Positions 1 to 10,865 are shown, numbered from the stretch's first letter. The stretch: DNA of 64,000 bases from Hormiphora californensis (GCA_020137815.1 CM035351.1:3989078-4053077); one strand, 5' to 3'. Made by a program: numbers and translations. The notes: a model not told the origin generated them from the sequence alone.

Positions 1-338
1 GGCATGAACGACTAGACTTCTAATTTTGAGAATGCTATCTCATCGGGAAGGTCGTTTTTGATAACATAGAAATTTCAAATCTCCGTACTACATGCTTTGG
101 AGGGACAAGAGGAAATGATGCGATATCGCAAGTAAAATGAAATTTTTAGACTTTGCCGGTATGTTATTCCGATTCAAAATTGTCTGAAAAATCGTTCTAT
201 CACTAGCCCGAAGCTGTATCTCAAAAGAAAAAATTTATACAGCCGTTTTGAATTAGGGACAATTTTTAGTTGTCACCCGTTAATAGCATAGGGCAGTATT
301 TCGCTCGATGTACAAACCAACCAGTAATAATTTTCTAG
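1..338. other. Upstream flank of first CAP gene
   Basis: No coding exon is recognisable. By analogy with the second copy (exon 1 at 6854-6891), a 38-nt signal-peptide exon should lie near here. I do not find a matching ATG, so it is lost, diverged or outside the window. Confidence 0.4.
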
Positions 339-1071
339 GTGTGTTTTGGCCTTGCCTGAAAAGCTTGTTAGGAGGGGAGACACAGAGGAGACGATACTGA
401 CGCTAACCAACGAATACCGTGCTCTACACGGATCACCCGCTCTAACTATCGATGCGACCATCACAGCTGCCGCTGCCAAATGGTGTGCCACCCTCGCCAG
501 TGAGAACAAATTCTACCACAGCAGAAATGGGTAAGGGAATAACTTAAATATTGATAGAACCTTAGAACTAGACTCAATATATCGGGCCGGGAACAAACGC
601 TTTATTAGTCTCACATTGTATTTACCCCCAAGGTATGGTGAGAATCTGGCCGCTTCTTGGGGTACATCCGCCAGTGCCGTCCCAGCTCAATCAGTGGGTA
701 ACTGGTACAATGAGATAAAGGACTACGACTGGAACAACCCTGGTTATAGCTCCAAAGTCGGACATTTTACTCAGGTACGTATCAAACCGGTACATTGTAG
801 GCTTACTAATATTTTAGCCCTTTGCTGGTTCAGCTCAGTGAGCACAGGCCTATAATTCCCCAGTAATAGTATAAACAGGTGAAGCATATCATTCCCACAT
901 AACATGCCCCCACCTCACAATCAGTTGGTGTGGAAGAACACTAAGAAGATGGGATGTGCAGTGACTGACGCTGCTGATAACGCTGATGGTTGGATCTACA
1001 CTTGTTGCGACTATTACCCTCCCGGAAACTACCTAAGACAGTTCGAGGAAAATGTCCCTGAGCTCCTGTAA
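339..1071 (+). CDS. Secreted CAP/SCP (PR-1-like) protein, copy 1, 5' partial
   Basis: CAP-superfamily domain (CRISP, antigen 5, PR-1), usually extracellular. Three exons keep one frame: 339-530, 633-774 and 925-1071 (stop TAA). Family hallmarks seen are GENLAAS after the first intron, the HFTQLVWKNTKKMGC signature spanning exons 3-4, and the C-terminal CCDYYPPGNY. The first exon with the signal peptide is not found, so this may be a 5'-truncated duplicate. Exon sizes (192, 142, 147 nt) and phases match the copy at 6854-7760, and similarity extends into introns and the 3' flank, so the two arose by recent duplication. Substrate or partner is unknown, as for most invertebrate CAP proteins. Confidence 0.8.
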
Positions 1072-1340
1072 ACAGAGCTGTTAAACTAGTAGCGTCTGAC
1101 ATGACACTGTCATGAAGAAACTTCTAGAAACGTCTAGATAGGATCTACGTATGTGTGTGTGTTGGACATTGTAGCTGAATTGTAGAGTCTGTATGCTATG
1201 AATTTAAGTTTCAAAATTTTAGAGTAATTGATCTCAGCCTCCCTTGTACCTCCCGGGGACGTCCCTAGAAATGTTCAGCAGGGGGGGTAATAATAGATAA
1301 ACCCCACAGGCCACATGCAGCCCTCCGAGTCCCCCTGATC
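1072..1340. repeat. Duplicated 3' flank of CAP copy 1
   Basis: The segment after the CAP stop codon, up to the run of G and TAATAATAGAT near 1280-1300, recurs after the second CAP gene at about 7761-7930. It marks the extent of the duplicated block. About 45 bp near 1113-1160 is present only here. Confidence 0.7.
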
Positions 1341-1640
1341 TGTCCCATTTTGTTTATCCTGTTTGGTGTGTTTGTGTTTGTCAGCCAGTTCCTGGGTGAT
1401 GCCTGGTTATCTTCGCTGGTGTGGGTGTTGGTGCTATTGTGTGGTGTTCCTATCTACTATCTGGTGATTCAGGATGTAACGGGGTTCGTTAGGAGCCCGC
1501 TAAGGAAGTGGAGTGTGGTGGGATTCCTGGGGGACAAACTTAACTGTGATTTTAACAAAAATCTGGTTGTTTATTCGTCACCATATCGTCCGTTTATAAT
1601 TAGGCGACGGAAAGATCTACCACTCAAGACTTGCTTATAG
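1341..1640 (+). pseudogene. Orphan exon resembling C-terminus of an amino-acid permease
   Basis: The open frame from about 1341 to 1640 encodes one or two hydrophobic spans followed by a short basic tail. The pattern CGVPIYYLVI followed by a charged tail resembles the last membrane segment of SLC7-type amino-acid transporters. No other transporter exon is nearby, so I read this as a terminal-exon remnant. The family assignment is by eye only. Confidence 0.3.
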
Positions 1641-1965
1641 ACTGCTTACATGTTATATTCTTGTATAAACCATCACCACCTCATGCTAAGTTCTTCTCGT
1701 TCCTCTGTTCCTCAGTTCAGTATTTGTGATTGGAATCTTTCTCCGATTTCCTCTTAAGGTAATGAGGCATGATCTCAGGAGGGAGAATAGTAGCCTCGTC
1801 CTCAGGTGAGCCATAACTTCACTGTACGGTTCTCCGGTTCTTGTGGAAATTCGGTGTGAGAGTCTTTAGCAATAACCAGCGGAGAGAAGGCACCATGTAC
1901 TGACTGAGCTCAATGGTCACACGCGGTCCCAGCTAGAAGGACTTGTTCTTCAGCCATCTTTCAGA

Positions 1966-2082
1966 CACCCCATCCCTACCGTTCCCTACTTTCTACCATT
2001 TGATTTTCCCGGTGGGGTAATTCCTGAGTGGGCAACGTACGTTCCTAAAAACTATAATTTGACTTTGATTGAAGAAGAATGA
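1966..2082 (+). pseudogene. Duplicated 3' end of the arylsulfatase gene
   Basis: This stretch repeats, with few changes, the last codons of the arylsulfatase at about 4888-4999, including the PYFLPFDFPGG stretch, the EEE ending and the TGA stop. The body of a sulfatase is absent upstream. It is a duplication remnant, probably from the rearrangement that also produced the two CAP genes. Confidence 0.75.
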
Positions 2083-2270
2083 ACGTTTGAAACAGTTTTT
2101 TCACTATATAAGCTTGTCAGTTGTCTCATATAAGACCGTCCTCTTCGCACCGAGCCGAAGGCCTGAGTGTGAGGTGTCTTCGAAACCAAGCCTGGTTCGG
2201 TATGCAGCATTTTGTGAGACAACTACTGCAAGCAGCCCTTACACTTGACACTACACGTGCCGATTATTAT

Positions 2271-3165
2271 AGACTAGAAAGCCCATTGAAGTCCTACAAC
2301 AGCCCCCCCCCCCCCCACCCGTCTCTATGTCCCCCCCCCCTCTTACTCTTCGTCTCTCCATGTCGGGGTAAAGAATTCGGAGGTTGGTATAGTGGTAGAG
2401 CGCTGGTGATAAACATCAAGGGAAATCCCGTTGAATAACATGTAGAATCAGGTGATAAAGATCCGTAGAATTGTAGCTGTGTGTAGAGAATCATCGGGGT
2501 ACGTAGGTAGAAAGGCTTTGGCAATCATGGCAGCTCCAGCAGTAGATCCAAAACACCACAGGAACAACACAGGAACACGCAACAAACAACCAATAACATG
2601 CACGTGCAGTATCCCCCTCCCATACCCCTCCCAAGCCACCTCCTTGGCAACCCCCCTATATTTGCACGTGTGGATACTACATCATACTCCTCACCACGCC
2701 ACGCATTTGTACTTTTGTAATAAGGACTAGAAAGCCCATTGAAGTCCTACAACACCCCCCCCACATCCGTCTCTATGTCTCTCTCCCCCTCTCTTACTAT
2801 TCGTCTCCATGTCGGGGTAAAGAATACAGAGGTTGGTAGTGGTAGAGCGCTGGTGATAAACATCAAGGGAAATCCCGCTGAATAACATGTAGAATCAGGT
2901 GATAAAGATCCAAAAATTGTAGCTGTGTAGAGAATCAACGGGGTACGTAGCTTTGGCTATCATGGCGGCCCAACAGTAGATCCCAAAACACCACAGGAAC
3001 AACACAGGAACACGCAACAAACAACCAACAACATGCACGTGCAGTATCCCCCCTCCAATACCCCTCCCAAGCCACCTCCCAGGGCAACCCCCCACCATTT
3101 GCACGTGTGGATAGGACATCTTCATCATCACCACGCCACGCATTTGTACTTTATAATAAGGATAG
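2271..3165. repeat. Tandem duplication of about 450 bp
   Basis: Two adjacent copies, about 2271-2726 and 2727-3165, share GACTAGAAAGCCCATTGAAG at the start and several long blocks (ACATCAAGGGAAATCCCG, AACACCACAGGAACAACACA, ACGCATTTGTACTTT). Both contain GCACGTGCA-type E-box palindromes. No coding potential. Confidence 0.75.
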
Positions 3166-3430
3166 TCTCTGCATTCTCTTGTATCTCATAATGTTGCAGC
3201 AATAGTCCCATTCGATCGAATTCGAGCTGAAAGGCAACCTCAGATCCGCTAACTGCAACACGAGTATTGAGCGATAAAAGGTGAGACAATCAGATGAATA
3301 CGACATAGTATTGAGATATGGGACATTAATCTCGGTAGCGACAGAGGTATCCATTTGACTAAATATTGAGGCAATAAACGGGCTCACAGCCTCAGTTACC
3401 CTGATTGCTACCCCGTCTTTGCCGTAAATC

Positions 3431-4999
3431 ATGCTGTCTCTCGTTATTACAGCAGCTCTGCTGGTCTTTACTGCCGGGGCGGCTTCCTCCTCCAAGCCCC
3501 ACATTCTGTTCGTGTTAATGGATGATCAGGGGTATGGGGATGTGGGATACACGTACCCTGGGGAGCCTAAAGACATAGTCAGCCCCCTCATTGATCAACT
3601 GGCAGGAGAGGGGCTAATCTTGGACAGGTTTTACGCCCAGTCCCTCTGTACACCATCCAGAGCTGCCCTCCAGACGGGCGTCTACCCGATATCACTGGGG
3701 ATCCAAGCCAACGTGTTTCTGACCCACACCAAACAGTGCCTCCAGAGCGATAGAATCCTGATTGCTGAGGCCATCCGAGCTAATGGCTACGCAACACACT
3801 TGGTGGGAAAATGGCACCTTGGGTATTCTAGTTGGGATTGTTTACCATGTGCCAGGGGATACGACACTGCCTACGGGTTCACGCAGGGCATGACAGACTA
3901 CTTTGATCACACTGTCGGCGAATACCAGGACTTCTACTACTGTTCGGCAGGGAATGACACCCACAATGTCAGCATCTCGTCCCTACCAGGAACAACTGGG
4001 ACATACAGCATGAAACTGTACCAGGAGAGAATCAACCAAATTCTAGATGATCACGACCCAGAGCAACCTCTCTTCCTGTTTTACTCTATGCAGACGATAC
4101 ACGCACCCTTCGAGACGACCGATTATGATCTCAGTCCGAATTGTACGGATATGACGGACCCCCTATGTGTTATGCAAGGGATGATTAACAGTGCCGAGGA
4201 TTCCCTAAACAGAACAATAATCCAACTCCAGAAAAAGGGAATGTGGGAAAATACGATAATGGTTTATGCGAGTGATAATGGTTCACCTCCAAACGACTAT
4301 GGGTCCAATATGCCGCTTAGAAACTACAAGGGGACACTGTTTGAAGGAGCTGTAAGGACCCCAGCCTTCCTGTACAGTGCGAACGAGACACTAGTTGTGC
4401 CTCGAGGCAGGACATTCTGTAAGGTTCACATTACTGACTGGTACCGGACTCTCATCGAAACTACAGGAGGATGGGATGCCTACCTGGAGGAACACCCAAA
4501 CTCAACCGTACCTGAGGAATTGGACAGTATCGACCAGTCGAAACTCCTGCTGACTGGCGAGACAGAGGAGTGTCTCCGCGATGAGCTACTGGTGCATATT
4601 GATCCTGTTGGGCAGAAGGCTGCATATATCAAGGGAGACCTTAAGGTGCTGTTTGGGGAGCACGGTTCTCATAGTGACGACTGCGAACAGGGCGTGTGGT
4701 ACAACCTTAGTACAATAGATTATACTAACATCCAGCTTTACAACTTGACGATGGACCCTGCCGAGAGTAGGAATTTGGCTCATATGTTTCCAGATGCTGT
4801 CGAGGAATTGAAGGAGAGAATTCAGAGTTATGTCAAGGACCAGGCTCCACTCCAATGCAGTGCCGCAACCTTTTCCGGGAGTTTCCCCATCCCTACCGTT
4901 CCCTACTTTCTACCATTCGATTTTCCCGGTGGGGTGGTTCCTGAGTGGGCAACGTACGTTCCTGAAAACCATAATTTGACCCTGATTGAAGAAGAATGA
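3431..4999 (+). CDS. Secreted arylsulfatase (ARSB/ARSI/ARSJ-like)
   Basis: A single-exon 522-residue sulfatase that hydrolyses sulfate esters, by family probably of glycans in a lysosomal or extracellular setting. Residues 1-18 form a signal peptide. Seen motifs: metal ligands DD at 31-32; the formylglycine signature CTPSR at 73-77 with the modifiable Cys73; GKWHLG with K127 and H129; H224 in QTIHAP; and the second metal pair D282-N283 in ASDNGS, followed by a Lys near 300. All catalytic residues are present, so it should be active. Lack of introns in an intron-rich region suggests retroposition or an intronless family lineage. It lies between two duplicated CAP genes, and its 3' end is duplicated at 1966-2082. 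The closest subfamily cannot be fixed by eye. Confidence 0.93.
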   Translation: MLSLVITAALLVFTAGAASSSKPHILFVLMDDQGYGDVGYTYPGEPKDIVSPLIDQLAGEGLILDRFYAQSLCTPSRAALQTGVYPISLGIQANVFLTHTKQCLQSDRILIAEAIRANGYATHLVGKWHLGYSSWDCLPCARGYDTAYGFTQGMTDYFDHTVGEYQDFYYCSAGNDTHNVSISSLPGTTGTYSMKLYQERINQILDDHDPEQPLFLFYSMQTIHAPFETTDYDLSPNCTDMTDPLCVMQGMINSAEDSLNRTIIQLQKKGMWENTIMVYASDNGSPPNDYGSNMPLRNYKGTLFEGAVRTPAFLYSANETLVVPRGRTFCKVHITDWYRTLIETTGGWDAYLEEHPNSTVPEELDSIDQSKLLLTGETEECLRDELLVHIDPVGQKAAYIKGDLKVLFGEHGSHSDDCEQGVWYNLSTIDYTNIQLYNLTMDPAESRNLAHMFPDAVEELKERIQSYVKDQAPLQCSAATFSGSFPIPTVPYFLPFDFPGGVVPEWATYVPENHNLTLIEEE

Positions 5000-5219
5000 A
5001 CCCACAATTATAGTATGAATAAGGAAATTCTGGGTGCTCGTTAGATGATAGATAGGCATGGGATAGTGTTATAATTTCCACTAGCTAATAAACTAATGAT
5101 TTTGACTCTTAATTGATCCAGGGACCCTCTGAGAGACTTGCGATGCCTAGTTTAGTATCTTCCTAGCCTATTTATGACAAACGATCAATGTAAATTTCTG
5201 TAGTATTTTTCTGGTTGTT

Positions 5220-5515
5220 TAAAAATAGTTCTTCATTTCGTCAATGATAATTCCGGGGAGGTCAGGGAGGTGCAGTGCTGTTTCAGAAACTCGTCACGTG
5301 AAAACTTGGCCGCTATGTAACCGATTCGGAGATTTCTATATTCGACTGGAGTAATCACCCATGGGCTTACGTTGGGTAAAGCTATCAGTAGTCGTTGATT
5401 GGCTCGCTTGAACACGTCAGCGTAATCTGTCATATTCTCTAGCCTGCTCCCTGGCAGCAGCAGTTCTCCTGGACCTAGATAAACGTTGCCGAATAGCGCT
5501 TGGGGTGGAAGAGCT
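5220..5515 (-). CDS. Possible exon of unknown gene
   Basis: An open frame on minus begins after a good acceptor (pyrimidine tract then CTGATGTCTAG near 5516) and runs to a stop near 5233. The encoded segment (LFGNVYLGPGELLLPGSRLE followed by about 65 polar residues) has protein-like composition. I recognise no domain and find no partner exons. It could be a terminal exon or a pseudogene piece. Confidence 0.25.
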
Positions 5516-5641
5516 AGACATCAGGACAGAAGTAAAAGAATGCACGTGCAGAATTTAATTTCCCCTTGGTACCCAACTGCAACCGGGAGAGTGTCTCCAG
5601 GTCCCTCTAATAATTGCACGTGCCAGTGTAGTCGCTAGGTA

Positions 5642-5812
5642 CAGTCGGACCCCGATTTAGGACCCCCTGATTTAGTGGCACCCCGATTTAGGGACAGGAT
5701 TTTTTCCCCCGATATAGGAAATTAACCTTACTTGACCTCGATTTAGTGGACACCCCGATTTAGTGGACAAGAGCCTTTCCCCCGAGGGTGTCCCTAAATC
5801 GGGGTCCGACTG
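5642..5812. mobile_element. Short pogo/Tc1-type MITE with TA target duplication
   Basis: Inverted ends read CAGTCGGACCCCGATTTAGG and its complement CCTAAATCGGGGTCCGACTG, flanked on both sides by TA (5640-5641 and 5813-5814). It is 171 bp with no ORF. The CAGTC start and TA duplication fit non-autonomous pogo/Tigger-like elements. The interior has further copies of the GATTTAG-type motif. Confidence 0.75.
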
Positions 5813-6019
5813 TACATAGTATGATTATCGAAAATATTTGAGAAAAATAAACGAAACGTACGAAAATTGTTTCAGTCTTCATCATATAACCGAAACGAAA
5901 CGAAACGAAAAAAATTTGAGAAAAAATAAACGAAACAAAACGAAACGAAAAAAAATGAGAAAAAATAAACAAAACGAAACGAACTGAAAACCCCAAAACG
6001 TCCGGTTCCTAGGCGCGGT

Positions 6020-6152
6020 ATGGCGCCGTACGCACGCATGATTGCATGGCCTTTTGCTTATATTTGCGGCGGCCAGTTTTATAGCGTGTGGAATATTATA
6101 CTCAGTATAGTATACTGGAAAGCGCCAATGAATGGCGTTGCAAGATATCGAT
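6020..6152 (+). repeat. Dispersed repeat, copy 1 of 2
   Basis: A block of about 130 bp containing CATGATTGCATGGC, GCGGCGGCCAGTTTTAT and TATACTGGAAAGCGCCAATGA recurs at 8996-9122 in the same orientation. No coding potential. The 5820-6020 flank is rich in CGAAACGAAA-type simple repeats. Confidence 0.7.
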
Positions 6153-6853
6153 GAATATTTTAGGCGACGTGAGTAGCAAACTTAGAGCGGACGATGATAT
6201 TGCAATATTATCGTCCGCTCTAAATTGTCTACCTAACGCATTACGCAATCTAAATATATTTCCTGTCCCCTTGACTATTATTGTTCACATATTTTGATCA
6301 CTATAGATCTAACACCTAATGAGAAACCATATATTTCCTTTGCGTAGAGATAGTTCCTCGTGGGTCGCCCTAAACTCAAAGAAGAAGAAGAACTTCTTCT
6401 TTTTCGAATGCCTGGGCTTCTTTTAAAGAAGTCCTCTTTCCACACCACTTTCCCGGACACAACTTTCCCGGACACCATGAATGTCCTTTAACAACAAAGG
6501 AGAAAAATTGTCCAAATAATTTATGCAAATTATAGTGATGAAGGAAATTTATAGCGAACGAGAATATTGCTATATCATTGGCCGCTATAAATTTGCTACC
6601 TAACGTAAACTAAAAACCTACATATTATTATTATCTGCGGAAGCCCTTGACTATTGTTCAGTGGTCACAAAACATATTTTATCTCTATAGATCTAAAACC
6701 GAATGAGTTGCAAACCCCCTTTCCACCTCTCAAACAATGGATTTGCCGCCCAGCAGTCTCCATACTGTAGTATAAAACCCCAGAGCTATTCATTTTTTGA
6801 TAACATTTTTTATTTGAACTTTACAAGACTGAATAGTACATTTTAGTTCCGGA
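6153..6853. other. Non-coding stretch before CAP copy 2
   Basis: AT-rich sequence with a short inverted repeat (AGAGCGGACGATGATATTGC and its complement at about 6184-6222). TATAAAA occurs near 6771 and may be the TATA box of the CAP gene starting at 6854. No other gene seen. Confidence 0.4.
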
Positions 6854-7760
6854 ATGTTTCGAGCAACTCTTCTTATCATATCTTTGGCTTGGTAAGTTAC
6901 TTATAAACATGAATAGTTGTTATATATCACAGAAGTCTCATCCGTCCACCAACATACCATAATGGACATTGGACATTATTGTAATTGCTCAACAAACCAG
7001 CAAGTTTAGTAGGTTTAATATTTCAACCCAATCCTTTTGTTCTAGGTGTGTTTTGGCCTTGCCGGAAAAGCTTGTTAGGAGAGGAGACACAGAGGAGGCG
7101 ATACTGAAGTTTACCAACGAAAAGCGGGCTTTACACGGATCACCCGCTCTAACTATCGATGCGACCATCACAGCTGCCGCTGCCAAATGGTGTGCCACCC
7201 TCGCCAGTGAGAATAAATTCTACCACAGCAAAAATGGGTAAGGGAAATTAACTTAAATATTGGCAGAATTAGATATATATATATATCGGGCCGGGAACAA
7301 ACAGTTTATTAGTCTCACACATAATTACCCCCAAGTTATGGTGAGAATCTGGCCGCTTCTAAGGGTACACCCGCTAGTGCCATCCCAGCTCAATCAGTGG
7401 GTATGTGGTATAATGAGATAAAGAACTACGACTGGAACAACCCTGGATTTAGCTACAAAGTCGGACATTTTACTCAGGTACGTATCACTACTTTTACATA
7501 GGCTTACTAAATATTTTAGCCCCTTGCTGGTGCCCAGCCATATTCCCAGTAATAGTATAAACAGGTGAAGCATATCATTCCCACATAACATGCCATCCAT
7601 CCCTCCCAATCAGTTGGTGTGGAAGAACACTAAGAAGATGGGATGTGCAGTGACTGACGCTGCTGATAACGCTGATGGTTGGATCTACACTTGCTGCGAC
7701 TATTACCCTCCCGGAAACTACCTAAGACGGTTCGAGGAAAATGTCCCCGAGCTCCTGTAA
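6854..7760 (+). CDS. Secreted CAP/SCP (PR-1-like) protein, copy 2, complete
   Basis: Four exons give a 172-residue protein: 6854-6891, 7046-7237, 7336-7477 and 7614-7760, all with GT/AG sites and matching phases. Residues 1-17 are a signal peptide (hydrophobic core ATLLIISLAW). The CAP domain carries GENLAAS, HFTQLVWKNTKKMGC and CCDYYPPGNY. It is the intact counterpart of the gene at 339-1071, with a handful of residue changes, mostly in the segment after the signal peptide and around the GENLAAS exon. Exon 1 has no equivalent found for copy 1. Role probably extracellular; ligand unknown. Confidence 0.88.
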
Positions 7761-8800
7761 ACAGAGCTGTTAAACTAGTAGCGTCTGACATGACACTTGT
7801 CAGACATTTTAGAGTCTGTATGCTATGAATTTAAGTTTCAAAATTTCAGAGTAATTGATCTCAGCCTCCCTTGTACCTCCCGGGGACGTCCCTAGAAATG
7901 TTCAGCAGGGGGGTAATAATAGATGAACCCCACAAGACTCAATGGCAATTCTGACGCAATTTTTGAGGGTTTGTGAGGTTTACTATTATGATCCCCTAGC
8001 TGGGAGTTTTGTGGGGAACGTCCCCGGGGCATCTTTCACATGGTTTATTTGTACTGTGTGTGTAGTTTTCAAGGATAGCAGCATCATAGTCTGCCCGGAA
8101 CGATTACGGCTCTTCTGCCTTGTCTCAAGCCATTGAATTAGGAGTACTATCGTTAATGATTTTAGGCAACCACGCTCGCCAATATGCGGACGAAACATTT
8201 CGAACTCACCCGCTCCGTCAAAATACCCAATGCGGAGCATTGGCTATTTTGACGTAGCACGTGAATCAAAAAAAATACTGCTGCGGCAAAAAACCTATGT
8301 GGCGCGTAGATTACACTAAAAATCCCATTCAAAACATCAAATTGACCCTTTTCCTTGAATTTTTTCCTTTTCTCTCCATGATCCGAAGTAAAAATGCGGA
8401 CGCGTCCGCATCGTCCTCATCGCAGAGCCGCCCCTGAGGCAGACCTAGAAGTGTTGTGCTGCTGAATCGGTAGGAAATGAAGCTTTTGGGCGAAGTGAGG
8501 TTGTGTATCGGTACGTATGTTTGGAAAAAACGTATCTTACCTATTAGGGTTTAATATGGCATATGCTACAGACCCCTTTGCCAGACGCAGTGCGGGATAA
8601 GGCATCGCTTTTCAAGGGTGTGGCTGAAGCCCGGCCTTCTCAAAATCGCTTCAACTCTTTTTTGGTGGTTAAAGGATAAAACTAGCCACCAAATGAAATT
8701 TCATGTCGAATGGACCTAATTAAGAGGTTATACGACCTTGAAGCGCTTTTCAAGACAAAAAAACAAGTTCACTAACCCCAACACTGACAAAAAAACTTGG
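7761..8800. other. Non-coding spacer
   Basis: The first ~170 bp is the duplicated CAP 3' flank. The rest has short shadow ORFs only, without splice or domain support. Confidence 0.5.
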
Positions 8801-8925
8801 CCTATGCTACAGGCCCTTAAAGCCGTGGAAAACGCGCGCACTTGGGGTCTTGGAGGGCAATATTGACAGTGTCAAATTATTGTAAACAGATTTAATAATA
8901 ATAATGGGGTCTGCAGCGCATGCCA
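8800..8925 (+). repeat. Dispersed repeat, interrupted by a 55-bp insertion
   Basis: This matches about 44345-44403 (GGCCTATGCTACAG, then GCCGTGGAAAACGCGCGCAC, then TTGGGGTCTGCAGCGCATGC). Here the match is split by 55 bp (8851-8905) flanked by a 7-bp direct repeat GGGGTCT (8844-8850 and 8906-8912). The insert ends in (TAA)n, like the tail of a non-LTR or SINE insertion. The 44-kb copy is the empty site. Confidence 0.65.
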
Positions 8926-8995
8926 ACAAAAAAACAAGTGAAAAGTCTCATTTTCTGATTTCTGAACATGAAATTGAAAGTGGCACGGCACGGCG

Positions 8996-9122
8996 CGGTA
9001 CGCGCGCATGATTGCATGGCTTTTTGCTTAGATTCGCGGCGGCCAGTTTTATCGCGCGCGCAGAATATTTTACTCAGTATAATATACTGGAAAGCGCCAA
9101 TGAGTGGTGTTGCAAGATATCG
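8996..9122 (+). repeat. Dispersed repeat, copy 2 of 2
   Basis: Matches 6020-6152 with scattered substitutions, in the same orientation. Confidence 0.7.
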
Positions 9123-9351
9123 AACTCGCCATATATAACTCGCCAAAGCAAAGGTACAAAAACACGCGTGTATACTGTACACGCATATCTCAATACTCTG
9201 CGACGAAGGAGTCCTGGAGTCTCACTCTCAACGGCCCAGGCCCAGCTCAGGCCGCGGCCATTCAACCAGTTAGCTTCACCGAAGAATCACAGATTCCACT
9301 TTCCTCTATGCACCTGTCTGGCGCCAGCTGCACTGGTCTCTCACTGGTCTC

Positions 9352-9465
9352 TGTGTTGAGTAAATTACTCAGTCCGTCATACACATTTCCACCTGGAAGG
9401 GATGAGAGTCTCTCATCCCTTCCAGGTGGAAATGTGTATGACGGACTGAGTAATTTACTCAACAA
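9352..9465. repeat. Near-perfect 110-bp palindrome
   Basis: Both arms run from TTGAGTAAATTACTCAGTCC to GGAAGGGATGAGAG and return as the exact complement with a one-base centre. It would form a hairpin of more than 50 bp. No flanking duplication is obvious and it is not part of a longer foldback element. Confidence 0.85.
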
Positions 9466-9615
9466 TACAAGTACTGGGTGTGCTATCGATCTGAGTCAGA
9501 GTGCATTGGCGGAATGACGGGTGTACTAGTACTCCCACTCTATCTCCTTCTTCTTCTCCGACACCATACAGGAAGTATCCATACAATGAGCAGCCTCTCT
9601 CCCCATATCCTCAAC

Positions 9616-9682
9616 CTGTCTGGCGGCGCCAGACCCCAATTTGATTTGCGACAGTGCGCTCAGATGGGTCGCGGCGCCAGAC
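9616..9682 (+). repeat. GGCGCC-bounded short element, copy 1
   Basis: About 65 bp bounded by TGGCGGCGCCAGA and TCGCGGCGCCAGA with GACAGTGCGCTCAGATGGG inside. Related copies lie at 10661-10722 and, more diverged and inverted, near 18966-19015. Confidence 0.6.
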
Positions 9683-10865
9683 AGTCCTCAACCAGCTTCC
9701 TGCCTGGAAGCTGCTCTCGTCAGACCAGCTCAGTGTCTGATCTGTTAATTACATATTGAAAAGGAAAGAATTAGTGCACCGGTTTCTACAGTTCATGACT
9801 GCACTCTGCAATAAAGTTTACTGCTATAGGTGTAACAAAACACACCTGCTACGGCGAAGGGTGCATGATGTCGCCGTGTGTCAATTATCTCCCCACTGTC
9901 CTGCTGCTGCACCAACTCCCCGGCAGGAACTAGGCAAAATTAACCGTATTACTATAAAGCATATAGAAATACTGTCAAACGTTCATTTGTGTTCCTTTGT
10001 ATGCAAGGATGTTGGAGAGTGAGAATTGTTGGTGAAGCGCTTCACTGTTGACTTCAGTAACAATTCTCACTCAACTTCAGAAGTAGCCGCATGGCACTCC
10101 TCCCCAGTGTTGCGTCAGTAGAAGTACCAGGCGTGGTTGTATAGTTCCTTCCTACTTCTGCTGCAGTAGAATTCATTAATTGACAAAAGTTGTAGTACCT
10201 CTCGAATCTCTTAGTGACAGGTTATTTAACGTATCCTTTCAACACTGTGTTTGCAACATCTCTGAACTAAGAAAAAAAAGTTGTAAGTCATGCCAGCCAG
10301 GAGTTGTCTCGACAGGAACCTTCCTCTCTAAATTGAATATCTGTTTGAGACGTTCCTAAGTATGATGTAATCAGTACTATGACAACTAGGCTATTGCACC
10401 AGTCGTGTTAACCCAATATATAACCTTGTTAGTGGTCTTGTTGAGTTCTCTGGGATAGAATCTGCAAATTCCTTTTGTTTCTAAACGTTCTTACTCTGTC
10501 AGAGTTTCTCTCCCTCTCTCATATATAGGTTTCCTGTCACCAAATTCAGTTGTGTAGTTGCACTTGCCACTCCTAGTGGAGTTGTTGATCCGTCGCGTCG
10601 TCAGTAGTTGCAGGTTATATTTTGTAAATTTTTATCAGAGGGAGTGAGAGAAATATCTGTATGGCGGCGCCATACCCCATTTGATTCGACAGTGCGCTCA
10701 GATGGGTCGCGGCGCCAGGTCTGAGTACATATTGCTCAAAATGACGTTAATTCAATAGCTCAGAAAGTCACATCCAAATCCGCGAATCTGTGACAGTTGC
10801 ACCCCTGTTGCCTTGGACAAAACAAGCACCCCTGAATACTGACAGCCCAATAATTTTCGCTGCAG
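9683..10865. other. Non-coding stretch upstream of the ODC-like gene
   Basis: Contains a ~20-bp inverted repeat at about 10017-10070 (GTGAGAATTGTT ... AACAATTCTCAC) and the second GGCGCC element at 10661-10722. Short ORFs here have no domain or splice support. Confidence 0.5.
10661..10722 (+). repeat. GGCGCC-bounded short element, copy 2
   Basis: Same layout as 9616-9682: GGCGGCGCCATACCCCATTT, then GACAGTGCGCTCAGATGGG, then TCGCGGCGCCAGG. Confidence 0.6.

Noticed and set aside
9104-9517. 137-residue plus-strand ORF
   Set aside because: It reads through the perfect palindrome at 9352-9465 and repeat debris.
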